Of a DNA stretch of 64,000 nucleotides, positions 1 through 8,866 are shown one piece after another. Under the pieces are notes generated by a model. It was given only the letters and a program-made list of their open reading frames with translations. It made no database searches and was not told the origin of the DNA. The position numbers and the translations under genes were made by a program. This stretch comes from Paludibacteraceae bacterium. GTDB taxonomy: Bacteria; Bacteroidota; Bacteroidia; Bacteroidales; Paludibacteraceae. Positions within the stretch are counted from its first letter, which is position 1, and every line of letters starts with the position of its first letter. Where the stretch lies: contig JAFXPK010000030.1 in the NCBI GenBank assembly GCA_017527905.1, forward strand, positions 1-64,000, written 5' to 3'.

Positions 1-112
1 GGAGCGTTTGTACGAATAAGTTGACGAAAACGGCGATGACAAACAATGACCAGAAGATGCGCCATCCTCTCGATTCAAAAAACACTTTTGTCTTGCTCCA
101 GAAACTGCCCAT
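1..112 (-). CDS. N-terminal part of an unrecognised membrane protein (cut by window edge)
   Basis: An ATG at 110-112 (minus strand) opens a frame that runs off the left edge after 37 residues. The peptide starts MGSFWSKTKVFF and then carries a hydrophobic stretch (roughly residues 19-37, rich in F, L, V, I) that looks like a first transmembrane helix or uncleaved signal anchor. A consensus Bacteroidales promoter at 148-179 points at it with a leader of about 30 bases, which supports a real, expressed gene. The fragment is too short to name a family. Confidence 0.55.
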   Translation of the reverse strand, partial: MGSFWSKTKVFFESRGWRIFWSLFVIAVFVNLFVQTL

Positions 113-147
113 GTTATTAAGTGGTTAAATTCCGATTTATCTACCTG

Positions 148-179
148 CAAATTTATTCAAAGTTCTCCTCTTTCCCAAA
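148..179 (-). promoter_or_regulatory. Bacteroidales-type promoter for the edge gene
   Basis: On the minus strand the -33 box TTTG (176-179) is followed after 20 bases by TAAATTTG (148-155). This matches the TTTG-N19-21-TAnnTTTG pattern of the Bacteroidales primary sigma factor. Transcription would start around 140 and enter the gene starting at 112. Confidence 0.65.
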
Positions 180-184
180 CAAAA

Positions 185-213
185 ATCCCCGGCCGCATCC
201 AGCAGTCGGGGAT
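185..213 (-). terminator. Rho-independent terminator
   Basis: ATCCCC (185-190) pairs with GGGGAT (208-213). On the minus strand the stem is followed by a T-rich run (TTTTTG). It lies just past the stop of the minus-strand fragment at 248-357 and probably terminated that gene. Confidence 0.5.
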
Positions 214-247
214 TCTTTCATTCGGTGCAGCTCAAGGCCGCCGGAGA

Positions 248-357
248 CTAACCGTTGCTCAGCACCGCGCTGACCATCTTTTCACCGGACTTCTCGCCGG
301 TGACGGTGTTCACGAAGAAATACTTGAAGAACACCTTGGGAGCACCGGCGGACGGGC
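248..357 (-). pseudogene. C-terminal remnant of an unrecognised protein
   Basis: On the minus strand, codons read into a TAG at 248-250 and give a soluble C-terminus ending MVSAVLSNG, preceded by a KVFFKYFVNT-like segment. No start codon or upstream part is present: the sequence changes abruptly near 357 into the AraC fragment on the other strand. A terminator follows at 185-213, as expected for the end of a real gene. I do not recognise the family. It is best read as debris from a rearrangement. Confidence 0.4.
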
Positions 358-549
358 CACAACGTCACTTCCTATATCGACCGCCACGCCGTGCCCATTC
401 TCAAAAATCTGCTCAACGACAAACGTCTCTCAATCACGCAAATCGCTGAAATGATGAATTTTAAGACTCTATCGTACTTCAGCCGCTACTGCAAGAAGCA
501 GTTGGGTATGTCGCCGCAGGAATACAGAAAGAGTTTGCAACCGAAGTAG
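358..549 (+). pseudogene. C-terminal HTH fragment of an AraC-family regulator
   Basis: The open frame from 358 to the TAG at 547-549 encodes about 63 residues of an AraC/XylS DNA-binding domain. It contains LSITQIAEMMNF (first helix-turn-helix), SYFSRYCKKQLG (second recognition helix region) and SPQEYRKS (family end motif). The N-terminal sensor domain and any start codon are missing, and the upstream sequence belongs to another fragment on the opposite strand. It is a truncated, probably dead gene. An N-terminal AraC fragment lies at 15498, but the two halves appear to come from different subfamilies. Confidence 0.7.
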
Positions 550-674
550 AACGATTGTTCGTATTAATAAGTATTATAGTTGAAATCCAGCTACTGAACC
601 TTTGTTTTCTAAAAAAGTGGATATATTTGCATAGAACTTAAAAATAGAATAAAGTTGAATCACATAACGTAAAA

Positions 675-1512
675 ATGGCGCAAGAAAATAAAGCCATACA
701 GCCACAGGTTGAACCATATATCGTGAAGTCGCACGACATTCACATTGATGCAGACTATGCGGATTGGATAGCAGACATTAAGAGTCGCTATCGTTCCGCA
801 CAGGTAAAAGCTGCTGTTAAGGTGAATACATAAAAACTTCTGTTCAACTGGCAACTAGGTCGCGACTTGGTGCAGAAGAAAGCCGAAGAACGTTGGGGAG
901 CAGGAGTTGTCGAACAAGTAAGCTTAGATTTGAAGCGAGAGTTTCCTGATGCGGATGGATTCTCTACTTCCAATCTATGGTACATGAAAAAGTGGTATCT
1001 GTTCTATACCGATGGTGATTCAGAAGGAAAATCCATTGCCTTTTGCGTTGGTACCTTGGGGGCATCATGTTGAGATAATAACGAAATGCAAATCCATAGA
1101 TAAAGCATTATTCTATGTCGGTAAAACCATTGAGCAAGGATTAAGTCGTAATTCTCTTGCTAACTGCATCAAGGCAAACCTCTATGAGCACCAAGGCAAG
1201 ATAGTCAACAACTTTACCGACCATCTGCCGGCATTGCAAAGCAAGCTCGTTCAGGAAGTTCTGAAAGAAAACTATGATTTCGGCTTTGCTACGGTTGAGC
1301 ATGAGATTTATGATGAGGCTGAGTTGGAAGAAGCCCTTACAAAAAATGTGACGGACCTTTTGCTGGAGTTGGGGACAGGTTTTGCTTTTCTTGGCAGACA
1401 GAAGGAGCTAGTTGTAGGTGGGCGTTCGCGCAAGATAGATTTGTTGTTTTATCACATTCGTCTGCGTTGCTACATCGTCTGCGAACTGAAAGCCAAACCA
1501 TTTGAACATTAC
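675..1512 (+). pseudogene. Broken DUF1016 (YhcG-like, PDDEXK) nuclease gene
   Basis: The reading starts MAQENKAI at 675, meets an in-frame TAA at 831-833, resumes in the same frame (NWQLGRDLVQKKAEERWG, typical of the DUF1016 N-terminal domain), then shifts by +1 near 1025-1035 and continues with VPWGHHVEII and a C-terminal nuclease-like part (GRQKELVVGGRSRKIDLLFY, then VCELKAKPFEH). After about 1512 the similarity stops, so the C-terminus is also lost. YhcG/DUF1016 proteins carry a PDDEXK nuclease fold and are often found near mobile or restriction elements. With one stop, one frameshift and a truncation this copy is dead. Confidence 0.8.
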
Positions 1513-1594
1513 CCTTATTTCGGAAGTTATGGTTCTTTGTTTGGTTTATTACCCTATCTGCAGATTGGAGGGTCTATGTCCCTCCCAAAAAGGG

Positions 1595-1626
1595 AGAGGG
1601 AAGGTAACCTCACGGCCCTTCCCTCT
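1595..1626. other. 10-bp perfect hairpin beyond the DUF1016 remnant
   Basis: AGAGGGAAGG (1595-1604) pairs perfectly with CCTTCCCTCT (1617-1626) across a 12-base loop. There is no T-run, so it is not a clear terminator. It sits in the 175-base stretch between the broken nuclease gene and the end of glnN, where I see nothing else. Confidence 0.35.
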
Positions 1627-1687
1627 ACACTGACGAATGTTATAGGGCATTACGCCCATGGATGCACAGAATTTATTATGTCAGAAC

Positions 1688-3877
1688 TTATCTCAAGAAC
1701 AACAATTCTCTATACTTAGGCAAGATCCACATCTGGTCGTCCACAATCAACTCCAGCTTATCGATGTGACGGCGGACCTCCTCGATCATCGGTGCCACAT
1801 GGTCGTGGTAAGCGATGGCTCTTTCCCTTTCGCTGTCGATCTTGTTCGCTTTCTTACGCTCGTCGATCATCTTCTCCACCTTCTCGTTGATGCTGGCGGT
1901 GTGGTCGGCGATCTGCTCGATGAGCGACATGTTGTAGGCGTTCAGCTTCTTCGCCTTCTCGGCAGGGAAGACAGAAGCAACCTTCGTTACGTTGTCTACC
2001 AATGAGCTCTGGTACTTCGTGGCTACAGGGAGGATCTGGTTGAGCGCCAAATCACCTAAGATACGTGATTCGATCTGTATCTTCTTCGTGTAGGTGTCCC
2101 ACTTGATTTCGTTGCGGGCCTTCAACTCCTTGGCGTTCATGACGTTCATCTTCTCGAACATGTTGATGGACGCCTTGTCCAAGTAGCGGTCGAAGATGAC
2201 AGGGCAGCTCTTCTCTACGTCCAAGCCTCTCTTCTCAGCTTCAGCCACCCACTCGTCGGAGTATCCGTTTCCGTCGAAGCGGATAGGCTTGCAGGTCTTG
2301 ATGTCCTCTCTAACCACCTCCAAGATGGCGGCGAACTTAGGTGTTCCGTTGGCGATCAATGCGTCCACACGCTCCTTGAAGCTTGCCATCGCCTCGGCTA
2401 CGGCCGTGTTGAGGGCGATCATGGCAGATGCGCAGTTCGCCTCTGAACCTACCGCACGGAACTCGAAACGGTTACCCGTGAAGGCGAACGGAGAGGTACG
2501 GTTACGGTCTGTGTTATCGATCAACAACTCAGGGATGGATGGAACATCCAGCTTCAAGCCCTTCTTGCCTGCGAGTGTGATCAATTGGTCGTTCTTTGAT
2601 GTCTCGATCTGGTTCAAAGCGTCGGTCAACTGCTTGCCGAGGAAAGAAGAGATGATGGCCGGCGGTGCCTCGTTCGCTCCCAAACGGTGTGCGTTGGTGG
2701 CGCTCATGATGGAGGCCTTCAACAATCCGTTGTGGCGGTATACACCCATCAAGGTCTCCACGACGATGGTGATGAAACGCAACGTGCTCTCAGAGTCCTT
2801 GCCTGGCGCATGCAATACGATACCTGTGTCGGTGGACAAAGACCAGTTGTTATGTTTACCAGATCCGTTGATGCCTGCGAATGGTTTCTCATGCAACAAC
2901 ACGCGGAATCCGTGCTTACGAGCCACTTTCCTCATCAATGACATGATGAGCATGTTATGGTCTACCGCCAAGTTACACTCCTCAAAGATTGGAGCCAACT
3001 CGAACTGGTTCGGTGCCACCTCGTTATGGCGGGTCTTGCAAGGGATACCCAATTCCAATGCCTGGATCTCCAAGTCTCTCATGAAGGCTGCAACCCTGGA
3101 AGGAATGGCGCCGAAGTAGTGGTCTTCCATCTGCTGGTTCTTGGCGGACTCCCTACCCAAGAGGGTTCTTCCCGTCATCAGCAAGTCTGGACGTGCGGAA
3201 TACAAACCTTCGTCCACGAGGAAGTACTCCTGCTCCCAACCGAGGTTCGCCTGTACTTTCTTCACCTCTGGGTTGAAGTATTTCACAACGGCTGTCGTCG
3301 CTTTGTCTACGGCGCGGAGGGCCTTCTTCAAAGGTGCCTTGTAGTCGAGCGCCTCGCCGGTATAGGAGATGAACACGGTAGGGATCATCAAGGTGTCGCC
3401 AACCACGAAGACTGGAGAGGCTGGGTCCCATGCGGAATATCCTCTGGCCTCGAAAGTGGAACGGATACCTCCGTTAGGGAAGGAAGAGGCGTCTGGCTCC
3501 TGCTGTACGAGCAGCTTGCCCTCGAATTCCTCCATCATGCCGCCCTTACCGTCATGCTCCACGAATCCGTCATGCTTCTCCGCAGTACCTTCGGTCAATG
3601 GCTGGAACCAGTGCGTGTAGTGTGTTACGCCTAAGTCCATGGCCCATTTCTTCATGCCGGCAGCCACTTCGTCTGCTACGGAACGGTCAAGTGGTGCGCC
3701 GTTGTCGATCACGTCACACATCTTGGCATACACTTTAGCAGGAAGGTATTTGAACATCTTCTGCTTGTTGAAGACATACTTCGCGAAATAGACGGACGGT
3801 CTATCGGCCGGTGTCTCTACCTCCAAGGCTTTTTTCCTGAAGGCTTCGCCTACTACTTTGAATCTTAAACTTGACAT
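1688..3877 (-). CDS. glnN: Type III glutamine synthetase
   Basis: The 729-residue protein matches the long GS-III family of Bacteroidales. GS-III joins ammonia to glutamate using ATP to make glutamine in the cytoplasm. Visible marks are the N-terminal MSSLRFKVVGEAF and VYFAKYVFNKQKMF segments, the GS-III core motif NQFELAPIFEECN, and the ATP-site segment FAGINGSGKHNNWS. Length fits GS-III (about 700-730) rather than GS-I (about 450-470). It lies 49 bases downstream of dapL on the same strand with no terminator between, so it is probably read from the dapF promoter and perhaps its own. Start ATG 3875-3877 gives the expected family N-terminus. Confidence 0.96.
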   Translation of the reverse strand: MSSLRFKVVGEAFRKKALEVETPADRPSVYFAKYVFNKQKMFKYLPAKVYAKMCDVIDNGAPLDRSVADEVAAGMKKWAMDLGVTHYTHWFQPLTEGTAEKHDGFVEHDGKGGMMEEFEGKLLVQQEPDASSFPNGGIRSTFEARGYSAWDPASPVFVVGDTLMIPTVFISYTGEALDYKAPLKKALRAVDKATTAVVKYFNPEVKKVQANLGWEQEYFLVDEGLYSARPDLLMTGRTLLGRESAKNQQMEDHYFGAIPSRVAAFMRDLEIQALELGIPCKTRHNEVAPNQFELAPIFEECNLAVDHNMLIMSLMRKVARKHGFRVLLHEKPFAGINGSGKHNNWSLSTDTGIVLHAPGKDSESTLRFITIVVETLMGVYRHNGLLKASIMSATNAHRLGANEAPPAIISSFLGKQLTDALNQIETSKNDQLITLAGKKGLKLDVPSIPELLIDNTDRNRTSPFAFTGNRFEFRAVGSEANCASAMIALNTAVAEAMASFKERVDALIANGTPKFAAILEVVREDIKTCKPIRFDGNGYSDEWVAEAEKRGLDVEKSCPVIFDRYLDKASINMFEKMNVMNAKELKARNEIKWDTYTKKIQIESRILGDLALNQILPVATKYQSSLVDNVTKVASVFPAEKAKKLNAYNMSLIEQIADHTASINEKVEKMIDERKKANKIDSERERAIAYHDHVAPMIEEVRRHIDKLELIVDDQMWILPKYRELLFLR

Positions 3878-3926
3878 AGCCTAAAAATTTTATTGTTGAA
3901 TTGTTTCTTTCTATTGATTATCTCTC

Positions 3927-5150
3927 TTATAATTTCCTGAACCTACGCATAGCCTCCTCGCAGTTCTCTCTCTCCCCGAAGGCGGTCAGACGGATGTAGC
4001 CTTCGCCGCTCGGACCGAAGCCCACGCCTGGGGTTCCTACCACATTGGCCTCGTAGAGCATCTGCTCGAAGAACTTCCAGGAGGTGGTTCCGTTAGGCGT
4101 CTTCACCCAAAGGTATGGCGCATTCTCTCCGCCGAACACCTGATAACCGAGCGATGTGAGGCCCTCTTTCATGATCTTGGCGTTGGTCATATAGTAGTTG
4201 ATGGTCTCCCGCACCTGGCTCTTACCCTCTGGGGTGTAGATGGCTTCTGCGCCACGCTGCGTGATGTAGGAGGTTCCGTTGAACTTGGTGCACTGCCTTC
4301 TGTTCCAGAGCCTGTTCAGAGGAATGCGCTCGCCTGAGAGCGTGGAGGCGGTCAACTCTTTCGGTACCACCGTGTATCCGCATCTCACGCCGGTGAAACC
4401 AGCCGTTTTGGAGAAGCTGCGGAACTCGATCGCCACCTTCTTCGCACCCCGTATCTCGTAGATGGAGTGGGGGATGTCCGGGTTCTGGATATATGCCTCG
4501 TAGGCTGCGTCGTACATGATGATGGCGTCGTTCTTTATCGCATAGTTGACCCATTTTTTCAACTCCTCGGAGGAAAGGACCGTTCCCGTCGGGTTGTTAG
4601 GGTAGCATAAGTAGATGATGTCCACCCTGTGGTTCGGGATCTGCGGCACGAAGTTATTCTCCATGTTGGTCGGCAGGTAGGTCACATTGCTCCATTTGCC
4701 GTCCTCGAGTACGCCCGCCCGTCCGCACATGACGTTGGAGTCGATGTAGACTGGGTAGATCGGGTCGGTCACTCCGATGCTGTTGTCATGACGAAGAATA
4801 TCTCCGATGTTGCCCGTGTCGCTTTTGCTTCCGTCGCTGATGAAGACCTCGTCCGGATCCAGCTTCACGCCCCTTGGCTCGTAATCGTTCTTGATGATGG
4901 CGTTGATGAGGAAGTCATAACCGTGCTCCGGTCCGTATCCTCTGAACGTGCTCGCTTCCCCCATTTCGTCCACCGCCTTGTGCATCGCTTCCAACGACGC
5001 CTTAGGCAATGGTCGGGTGACATCCCCGATACCCAAGCGGATGATCTCCGCCTTCGGATGCACTACCTTGAACGTGTTCACCTTCTTGGCGATATCCGTA
5101 AACAAATAATTGTCCGGCAACTTCATGAAATGTTCGTTCGCTAAAGCCAT
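3927..5150 (-). CDS. dapL: LL-diaminopimelate aminotransferase
   Basis: The 407-residue PLP enzyme converts tetrahydrodipicolinate plus glutamate directly to LL-diaminopimelate, bypassing the acylated intermediates of DapD/E. It begins LPDNYLFTDIAKKVN, carries YPNNPTGTV (substrate/PLP contact) and the PLP-lysine motif SFSKTAGFTGVRCGYT. These are features of DapL rather than general aspartate aminotransferases. It lies 27 bases after dapF, which takes its product. The two genes form the end of the meso-DAP/lysine branch needed for peptidoglycan. Confidence 0.95.
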   Translation of the reverse strand: MALANEHFMKLPDNYLFTDIAKKVNTFKVVHPKAEIIRLGIGDVTRPLPKASLEAMHKAVDEMGEASTFRGYGPEHGYDFLINAIIKNDYEPRGVKLDPDEVFISDGSKSDTGNIGDILRHDNSIGVTDPIYPVYIDSNVMCGRAGVLEDGKWSNVTYLPTNMENNFVPQIPNHRVDIIYLCYPNNPTGTVLSSEELKKWVNYAIKNDAIIMYDAAYEAYIQNPDIPHSIYEIRGAKKVAIEFRSFSKTAGFTGVRCGYTVVPKELTASTLSGERIPLNRLWNRRQCTKFNGTSYITQRGAEAIYTPEGKSQVRETINYYMTNAKIMKEGLTSLGYQVFGGENAPYLWVKTPNGTTSWKFFEQMLYEANVVGTPGVGFGPSGEGYIRLTAFGERENCEEAMRRFRKL

Positions 5151-5177
5151 ATCTCTAATCCTCTCTGTATGTTTTAA

Positions 5178-6029
5178 TTATATTTTTATTTTTCCTTCAA
5201 ATGTTATGGCGGCCTCTCCCGTCATGTAGATGTGCTCGTCCTTCTCGTTCCATTCGATGGTGAGGTCTCCGCCATCCATGCGCACGATGTTCTTACGGAC
5301 GCTTTTCCTGTTGAGCACGGCTGCGGTCAGGGTAGCGCAGGCGCCGGTACCGCAGGCCATGGTGATGCCGGATCCTCTTTCCCACACCCTCATGCGTAGG
5401 CTGCCGTCCTCCTTCGTCTCGACGAACTCCACGTTCACCCGTTCAGGGAAGAGCGGATGGTGCTCGATCAGCGGACCGACGGTCGGCACATCCACGTCGT
5501 TCAGGCTGGAGACGAAGATCACGAAGTGCGGATTGCCCATTGACACGAACGTTCCCCTGAACTGTTTTCCGGCCACCTCTATCGGTGCGTCGAAGAGGCT
5601 ACCGTCCGGCGTGTCCACCTGTCCTTTGTTGGAAAGGATAGGCTTACCCATGTTGACGGTGACGAAAGGCACCTTTCCGTCTTTCACGTGCAATGATAAG
5701 TATTTGATGCCCGAGAGGGTCTCCAGCGTGACCTCCGTCTTGCGGGTCAGGCCCTTCTCGTATACATATTTGCCGACGCAGCGGGAAGCGTTTCCGCACA
5801 TCTTCGCTTCTGATCCGTCTGCGTTGAAGATTCTCATGCTGAAGTCCGCCACGTCGGAGCGTCCGATGAGCACGAGGCCATCCGAACCGATACCGAAATG
5901 TGCTCGGCTCCATTTGATGGACAGTTCCTCTGGATTTCCAATCGGATACTCCATTGTATTGACATAGATGTAGTCGTTTCCTGCTCCCTGCATCTTCGTG
6001 AACTCTATATATTCTGTCAATGTGTCCAT
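5178..6029 (-). CDS. dapF: Diaminopimelate epimerase
   Basis: This 283-residue enzyme turns LL-DAP into meso-DAP for peptidoglycan and lysine. Both catalytic cysteines are visible: Cys78 in [11 protein letters not shown] and Cys226 in [10 protein letters not shown]. The N-terminal [15 protein letters not shown] motif is also standard. It is the first gene of dapF-dapL-glnN. The start at 6029 gives a short extension (MDTLTEYI) before the conserved [10 protein letters not shown]; an internal start further in would lose nothing catalytic, but 6029 fits the promoter-like -7 box at 6070-6077. Confidence 0.95.
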   Translation of the reverse strand: MDTLTEYIEFTKMQGAGNDYIYVNTMEYPIGNPEELSIKWSRAHFGIGSDGLVLIGRSDVADFSMRIFNADGSEAKMCGNASRCVGKYVYEKGLTRKTEVTLETLSGIKYLSLHVKDGKVPFVTVNMGKPILSNKGQVDTPDGSLFDAPIEVAGKQFRGTFVSMGNPHFVIFVSSLNDVDVPTVGPLIEHHPLFPERVNVEFVETKEDGSLRMRVWERGSGITMACGTGACATLTAAVLNRKSVRKNIVRMDGGDLTIEWNEKDEHIYMTGEAAITFEGKIKI

Positions 6030-6069
6030 TTGTTTTTCTCTTGTCTATCTTTTTGCTATTAAAACAATG

Positions 6070-6077
6070 CAAATATA
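6070..6077 (-). promoter_or_regulatory. -7 box of a promoter for dapF-dapL-glnN
   Basis: The minus strand reads TATATTTG, a match to TAnnTTTG, about 40 bases before the dapF start. I do not see a good TTTG at the -33 spacing, so only the -7 element is supported. Confidence 0.45.
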
Positions 6078-6403
6078 TAACATTTTGACATCAACAGCAC
6101 ACTTTTTAGATTGTTTATGATAGTTTTTGTTAAAGATTTAATAAATTGAAAGTAGAATATATAGATGTGCTTATAATTTATAATTGATTATGGCGATTAT
6201 ATATTTAATTGTAAGTTATATAAAAGCGTATTTTGTTGGATCATTTCTGTATATATCGCCAAATTGGCTCAATGTGCATCTTATTTTGTGGTTTTTCGTT
6301 ACTTTTTGCGCTAAAAATATATTTTCAACTGACATTTTGTTAGATTAATTGCCGACAAGTTGCGTGGCTTAAACTGCTGTGCTTAATGCCACCCCAAAAA
6401 ACA
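6078..6403. other. AT-rich intergenic region with nothing recognisable
   Basis: About 325 bases between the dapF promoter and the terminator at 6404. The stretch is AT-rich with no credible coding frame on either strand, no clear repeat and no riboswitch consensus that I can see. Confidence 0.5.
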
Positions 6404-6436
6404 AAACGCCTGCACTCACATCGGATGCAGGCGTTT
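6404..6436 (-). terminator. Strong rho-independent terminator
   Basis: AAACGCCTGCA (6404-6414) pairs with TGCAGGCGTTT (6426-6436), an 11-bp stem with an 11-base loop, flanked by A-runs on the left. On the minus strand it ends the bcp/membrane-protein operon. Confidence 0.75.
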
Positions 6437-6458
6437 CAATATATTATAAACTGAATCT

Positions 6459-7409
6459 CTAAGGCAACAGCAGGTAACAGAAGAAACTGACAACGGCCAT
6501 CACTATGGATATGATCGCATATATACGTACATCTTTCTCCTCGTTGACATATTCATCCCCATCGTGCGCAATCTTATAAATTTCTTTAAATGTCTCCTCC
6601 GACAGCGGTCCAAGCAAAGAATTCTTGCGGAAACGGTTCGTCATGTATGGACCGATGACGAGTAATACGACCAGGCAAAGAGAAAACCCGAAGACCAGGA
6701 GGGATAATCCCTTGTAATAAGAAAGGGAATGGGAATTCGCTCCCCCGAGGAAGCCCACACATGTAACTATAGCGACGAATAGACATACGAACACCCATAA
6801 CATAGTATCCCTCTCCTTGTAGAAAAGAGGGACATACCGTTCGCACTCTTTCATAAACTCCAATTTCGCGTCATCCGTCAATCCTTTTTCCTCGATTAAT
6901 CTGTCGCGGTATTTGTTCCATTGGGCCCCAATCATTCTGCCGCTCCAGAAATTAACCGCATTGTGGATATCCTCCTTTGTGTATTCGTATTTTACTATGT
7001 CGATATCCTCAACTTTTTTCACACCGTTTTGAGTGTATTCGATGCGGAAATAAATTTGTTTCTTCCAGTGATACACATATGCGTAGTTTACTGATTTCCA
7101 GACAAATATATTGTATGTGTTTATTTGTATGCCATTCGCGGAGATGATGATGGGGTGCAGTTTCGCACTACGCAAATAATACACCACAGTAGCGATAAGG
7201 AAAGGCAGGGCGAGTATTCCAAAGAGGAGAATGTACTTATATCTCTCTGCGGACGAACATGAAAAGGCGAGAATGACACCGCAGATTAATTCGATGAATA
7301 GAACGATCAAGTATTCCGGGTGTGGGAACATCTTGGGCTTCAAGATAAGATCCTCACCTTCCTTCCACGTGATTTTGGGTTGAATGAAAAGGTCTAAAAT
7401 ATTGCTCAT
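6459..7409 (-). CDS. Unrecognised membrane protein downstream of bcp
   Basis: The start is placed at the ATG 7407-7409, which overlaps the TGA of bcp (ATGA), because the frame upstream of it is only the shadow of bcp. The 316-residue product has two adjacent hydrophobic helices near the N-terminus (about residues 30-50 and 57-78), a soluble middle with charged and aromatic residues, then two more helices (around FVCLFVAIVTCVGF and LVFGFSLCLVVLLVI) and a last one at the C-terminus ending CYLLLP. I do not recognise a family. Translational coupling to a peroxiredoxin may simply be positional. Confidence 0.7.
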   Translation of the reverse strand: MSNILDLFIQPKITWKEGEDLILKPKMFPHPEYLIVLFIELICGVILAFSCSSAERYKYILLFGILALPFLIATVVYYLRSAKLHPIIISANGIQINTYNIFVWKSVNYAYVYHWKKQIYFRIEYTQNGVKKVEDIDIVKYEYTKEDIHNAVNFWSGRMIGAQWNKYRDRLIEEKGLTDDAKLEFMKECERYVPLFYKERDTMLWVFVCLFVAIVTCVGFLGGANSHSLSYYKGLSLLVFGFSLCLVVLLVIGPYMTNRFRKNSLLGPLSEETFKEIYKIAHDGDEYVNEEKDVRIYAIISIVMAVVSFFCYLLLP

Positions 7410-7849
7410 AATATTTGCGTCGTATGGTTCTTTGTATCCACTTTGCCGATGGCGTCGATGATGGTGCCCTGCTCGTCGATGACGTAGGTGGTCCGCAGGG
7501 TGCCTTCCGTCACCTTCCCGTACATTTTCTTCTCTCCCCAAGCCTCGTAGGCTTTCAGGATGGTGAGGTCGGTGTCCGCGATGAGGTGGAAGGGTAGGCT
7601 GTACTTGGCGATGAAACGTTGGTGGGAGGCGGCGCTGTCCCGGCTGACTCCGACGACCTCGTAACCTAGGGAGAGAAAACGCTCGTAGTTGTCGCGCAGG
7701 TCGCATGCCTCGGCCGTGCAACCCGGGGTGCTATCCTTCGGGTAGAAATAGAGCACCAGTTTCTTTCCCGCGAAATCCGTGAGTTTCACTGTGTTTCCGT
7801 TCTCGTCTTGCCCCTCGAAGTAGGGCGCTTTGGTTCCTTTTGCTAACAT
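7406..7849 (-). CDS. bcp: Thioredoxin-dependent thiol peroxidase (Bcp/PrxQ peroxiredoxin)
   Basis: A 147-residue cytoplasmic peroxiredoxin that reduces hydrogen and organic peroxides with electrons from thioredoxin. The peroxidatic Cys44 and resolving Cys49 are in TPGCTAEACDLRD, preceded by the typical LYFYPKDS. The end KNHTTQIL matches the family end. It has its own -7 box at 7899-7906 and is translationally coupled to the membrane protein that follows. Confidence 0.94.
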   Translation of the reverse strand: MLAKGTKAPYFEGQDENGNTVKLTDFAGKKLVLYFYPKDSTPGCTAEACDLRDNYERFLSLGYEVVGVSRDSAASHQRFIAKYSLPFHLIADTDLTILKAYEAWGEKKMYGKVTEGTLRTTYVIDEQGTIIDAIGKVDTKNHTTQIL

Positions 7850-7898
7850 GGTTGATTCGTTATGTCTTTGTTTATGAATACCTCTGTGATTTCCTCAT

Positions 7899-7906
7899 CA
7901 AATATA
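7899..7906 (-). promoter_or_regulatory. -7 box of the bcp promoter
   Basis: The minus strand reads TATATTTG about 50 bases before the bcp start. A weak TTTA lies at the -33 spacing (7926-7929). Confidence 0.5.
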
Positions 7907-7969
7907 CAACGATTTCGCTCTGTGGTAAAGGATTTTCGCAAAAATGTGTAAAATTCCGTATTTTTCACC

Positions 7970-7977
7970 TATCTTTG
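7970..7977 (+). promoter_or_regulatory. -7 box of the dinD promoter
   Basis: TATCTTTG (TAnnTTTG) lies 61 bases before the dinD start. No good TTTG is seen 19-21 bases upstream, and I see no recognisable LexA-type operator over it. Confidence 0.45.
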
Positions 7978-8038
7978 TGTCCGCCGAATGTTCGGCTGTC
8001 TGTTTTGATATTGTGGCAATTATATAAATATTATACTT

Positions 8039-8866
8039 ATGAAAAAAGAAGAAATATTTGCTTTGTTTAAAAGCTATGAAGAAGCGGTCTGTATGATTAA
8101 CGAGACTGAGTGTTGGAGTGCAAGAGATCTATGTTCTCTGTTGGGTTATACCCAATGGCGCAATTTTATCCATGTGATTGATAAAGCAAAAGAATCCTGT
8201 AATAATGCGGGACAGTCGTTGACTGACCATTTTGCTGACGTCAGCAAAATGGTCTCGTTGGGTTCGGGTTCTGAACGAGAGGTGGACGACATCATGCTTA
8301 CCCGTTATGCCTGTTATCTTGTGGCACAGAATGGAGATCCACGAAAACCGCAGATAGCTTTCGCTCAGACTTATTTCGCCGTTCAGACACGTCGGGCTGA
8401 GATGATAGAAAAGCGGCTTTCTGAAATTGAGAGAGTTAAGGCACGTGCCAAGTTGCAGGAAACGGAGAAAAAACTCTCTGGCATCCTATACGAGCGTGGT
8501 GTGAATGACCAAACTTTTGCGGTTATCCGTTCGAAGGGCGATCAGGCACTTTTTCGCTTAAGTACAAACATGATGAAGCAAAGAATGGGTGTTCCTTCGA
8601 CTCGTCCGCTTGCCGACTTCCTTCCTACGATCAGCATCAAAGCCAAAGATTTCGCCGCAGAAATGACCAGCGTGAACGTACAAACCAAAGATCTTCAAGG
8701 AGAGGCCCCTATTACACAAGAGCATGTTGACAATAATGCGGCGGTAAGGAAAATGCTTGTTGAGCGGAGTATTATTCCAGAGAATCTTCCTCCTGCCGAG
8801 GATGTGAAAAAAGTAGAACGTCGTTTGGCAATAGAGGAGAAGAAACTACTGAATAATAAGGGATAA
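8039..8866 (+). CDS. dinD: DinD-like DNA damage-inducible protein
   Basis: The 275-residue protein has the length and layout of DinD. An N-terminal BRO-N-like segment ([18 protein letters not shown]) is followed by [10 protein letters not shown], then the hallmark [21 protein letters not shown] and [13 protein letters not shown], and a long charged helical C-terminus. In E. coli DinD is SOS-induced and reported to inhibit RecA-mediated strand exchange; the role here is inferred from family only. An internal 30-bp palindrome covers the [10 protein letters not shown] codons (8225-8254). A second, truncated dinD-like segment follows in the same frame directly after the TAA. Confidence 0.85.
   Translation: MKKEEIFALFKSYEEAVCMINETECWSARDLCSLLGYTQWRNFIHVIDKAKESCNNAGQSLTDHFADVSKMVSLGSGSEREVDDIMLTRYACYLVAQNGDPRKPQIAFAQTYFAVQTRRAEMIEKRLSEIERVKARAKLQETEKKLSGILYERGVNDQTFAVIRSKGDQALFRLSTNMMKQRMGVPSTRPLADFLPTISIKAKDFAAEMTSVNVQTKDLQGEAPITQEHVDNNAAVRKMLVERSIIPENLPPAEDVKKVERRLAIEEKKLLNNKG
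8225..8254. repeat. 30-bp perfect palindrome inside dinD
   Basis: The left arm GACCATTTTGCTGAC (8225-8239) is the exact reverse complement of the right arm 8240-8254. It falls in the coding frame as [11 protein letters not shown] second copy lies at 8877-8904 with one compensated base pair (C:G in this copy, T:A in the other). Confidence 0.9.

Noticed and set aside
1595..1626. Terminator of glnN
   Set aside because: The hairpin lies downstream of glnN on the minus strand, but no T-run follows on that strand, so it is listed only as a hairpin.
7410..7721. N-terminal 104 codons of a longer form of the membrane protein ending at 6459
   Set aside because: This part is an out-of-frame reading of bcp and is rich in Arg, Pro and His. 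The ATG at 7409, overlapping the bcp stop, is the sensible start.
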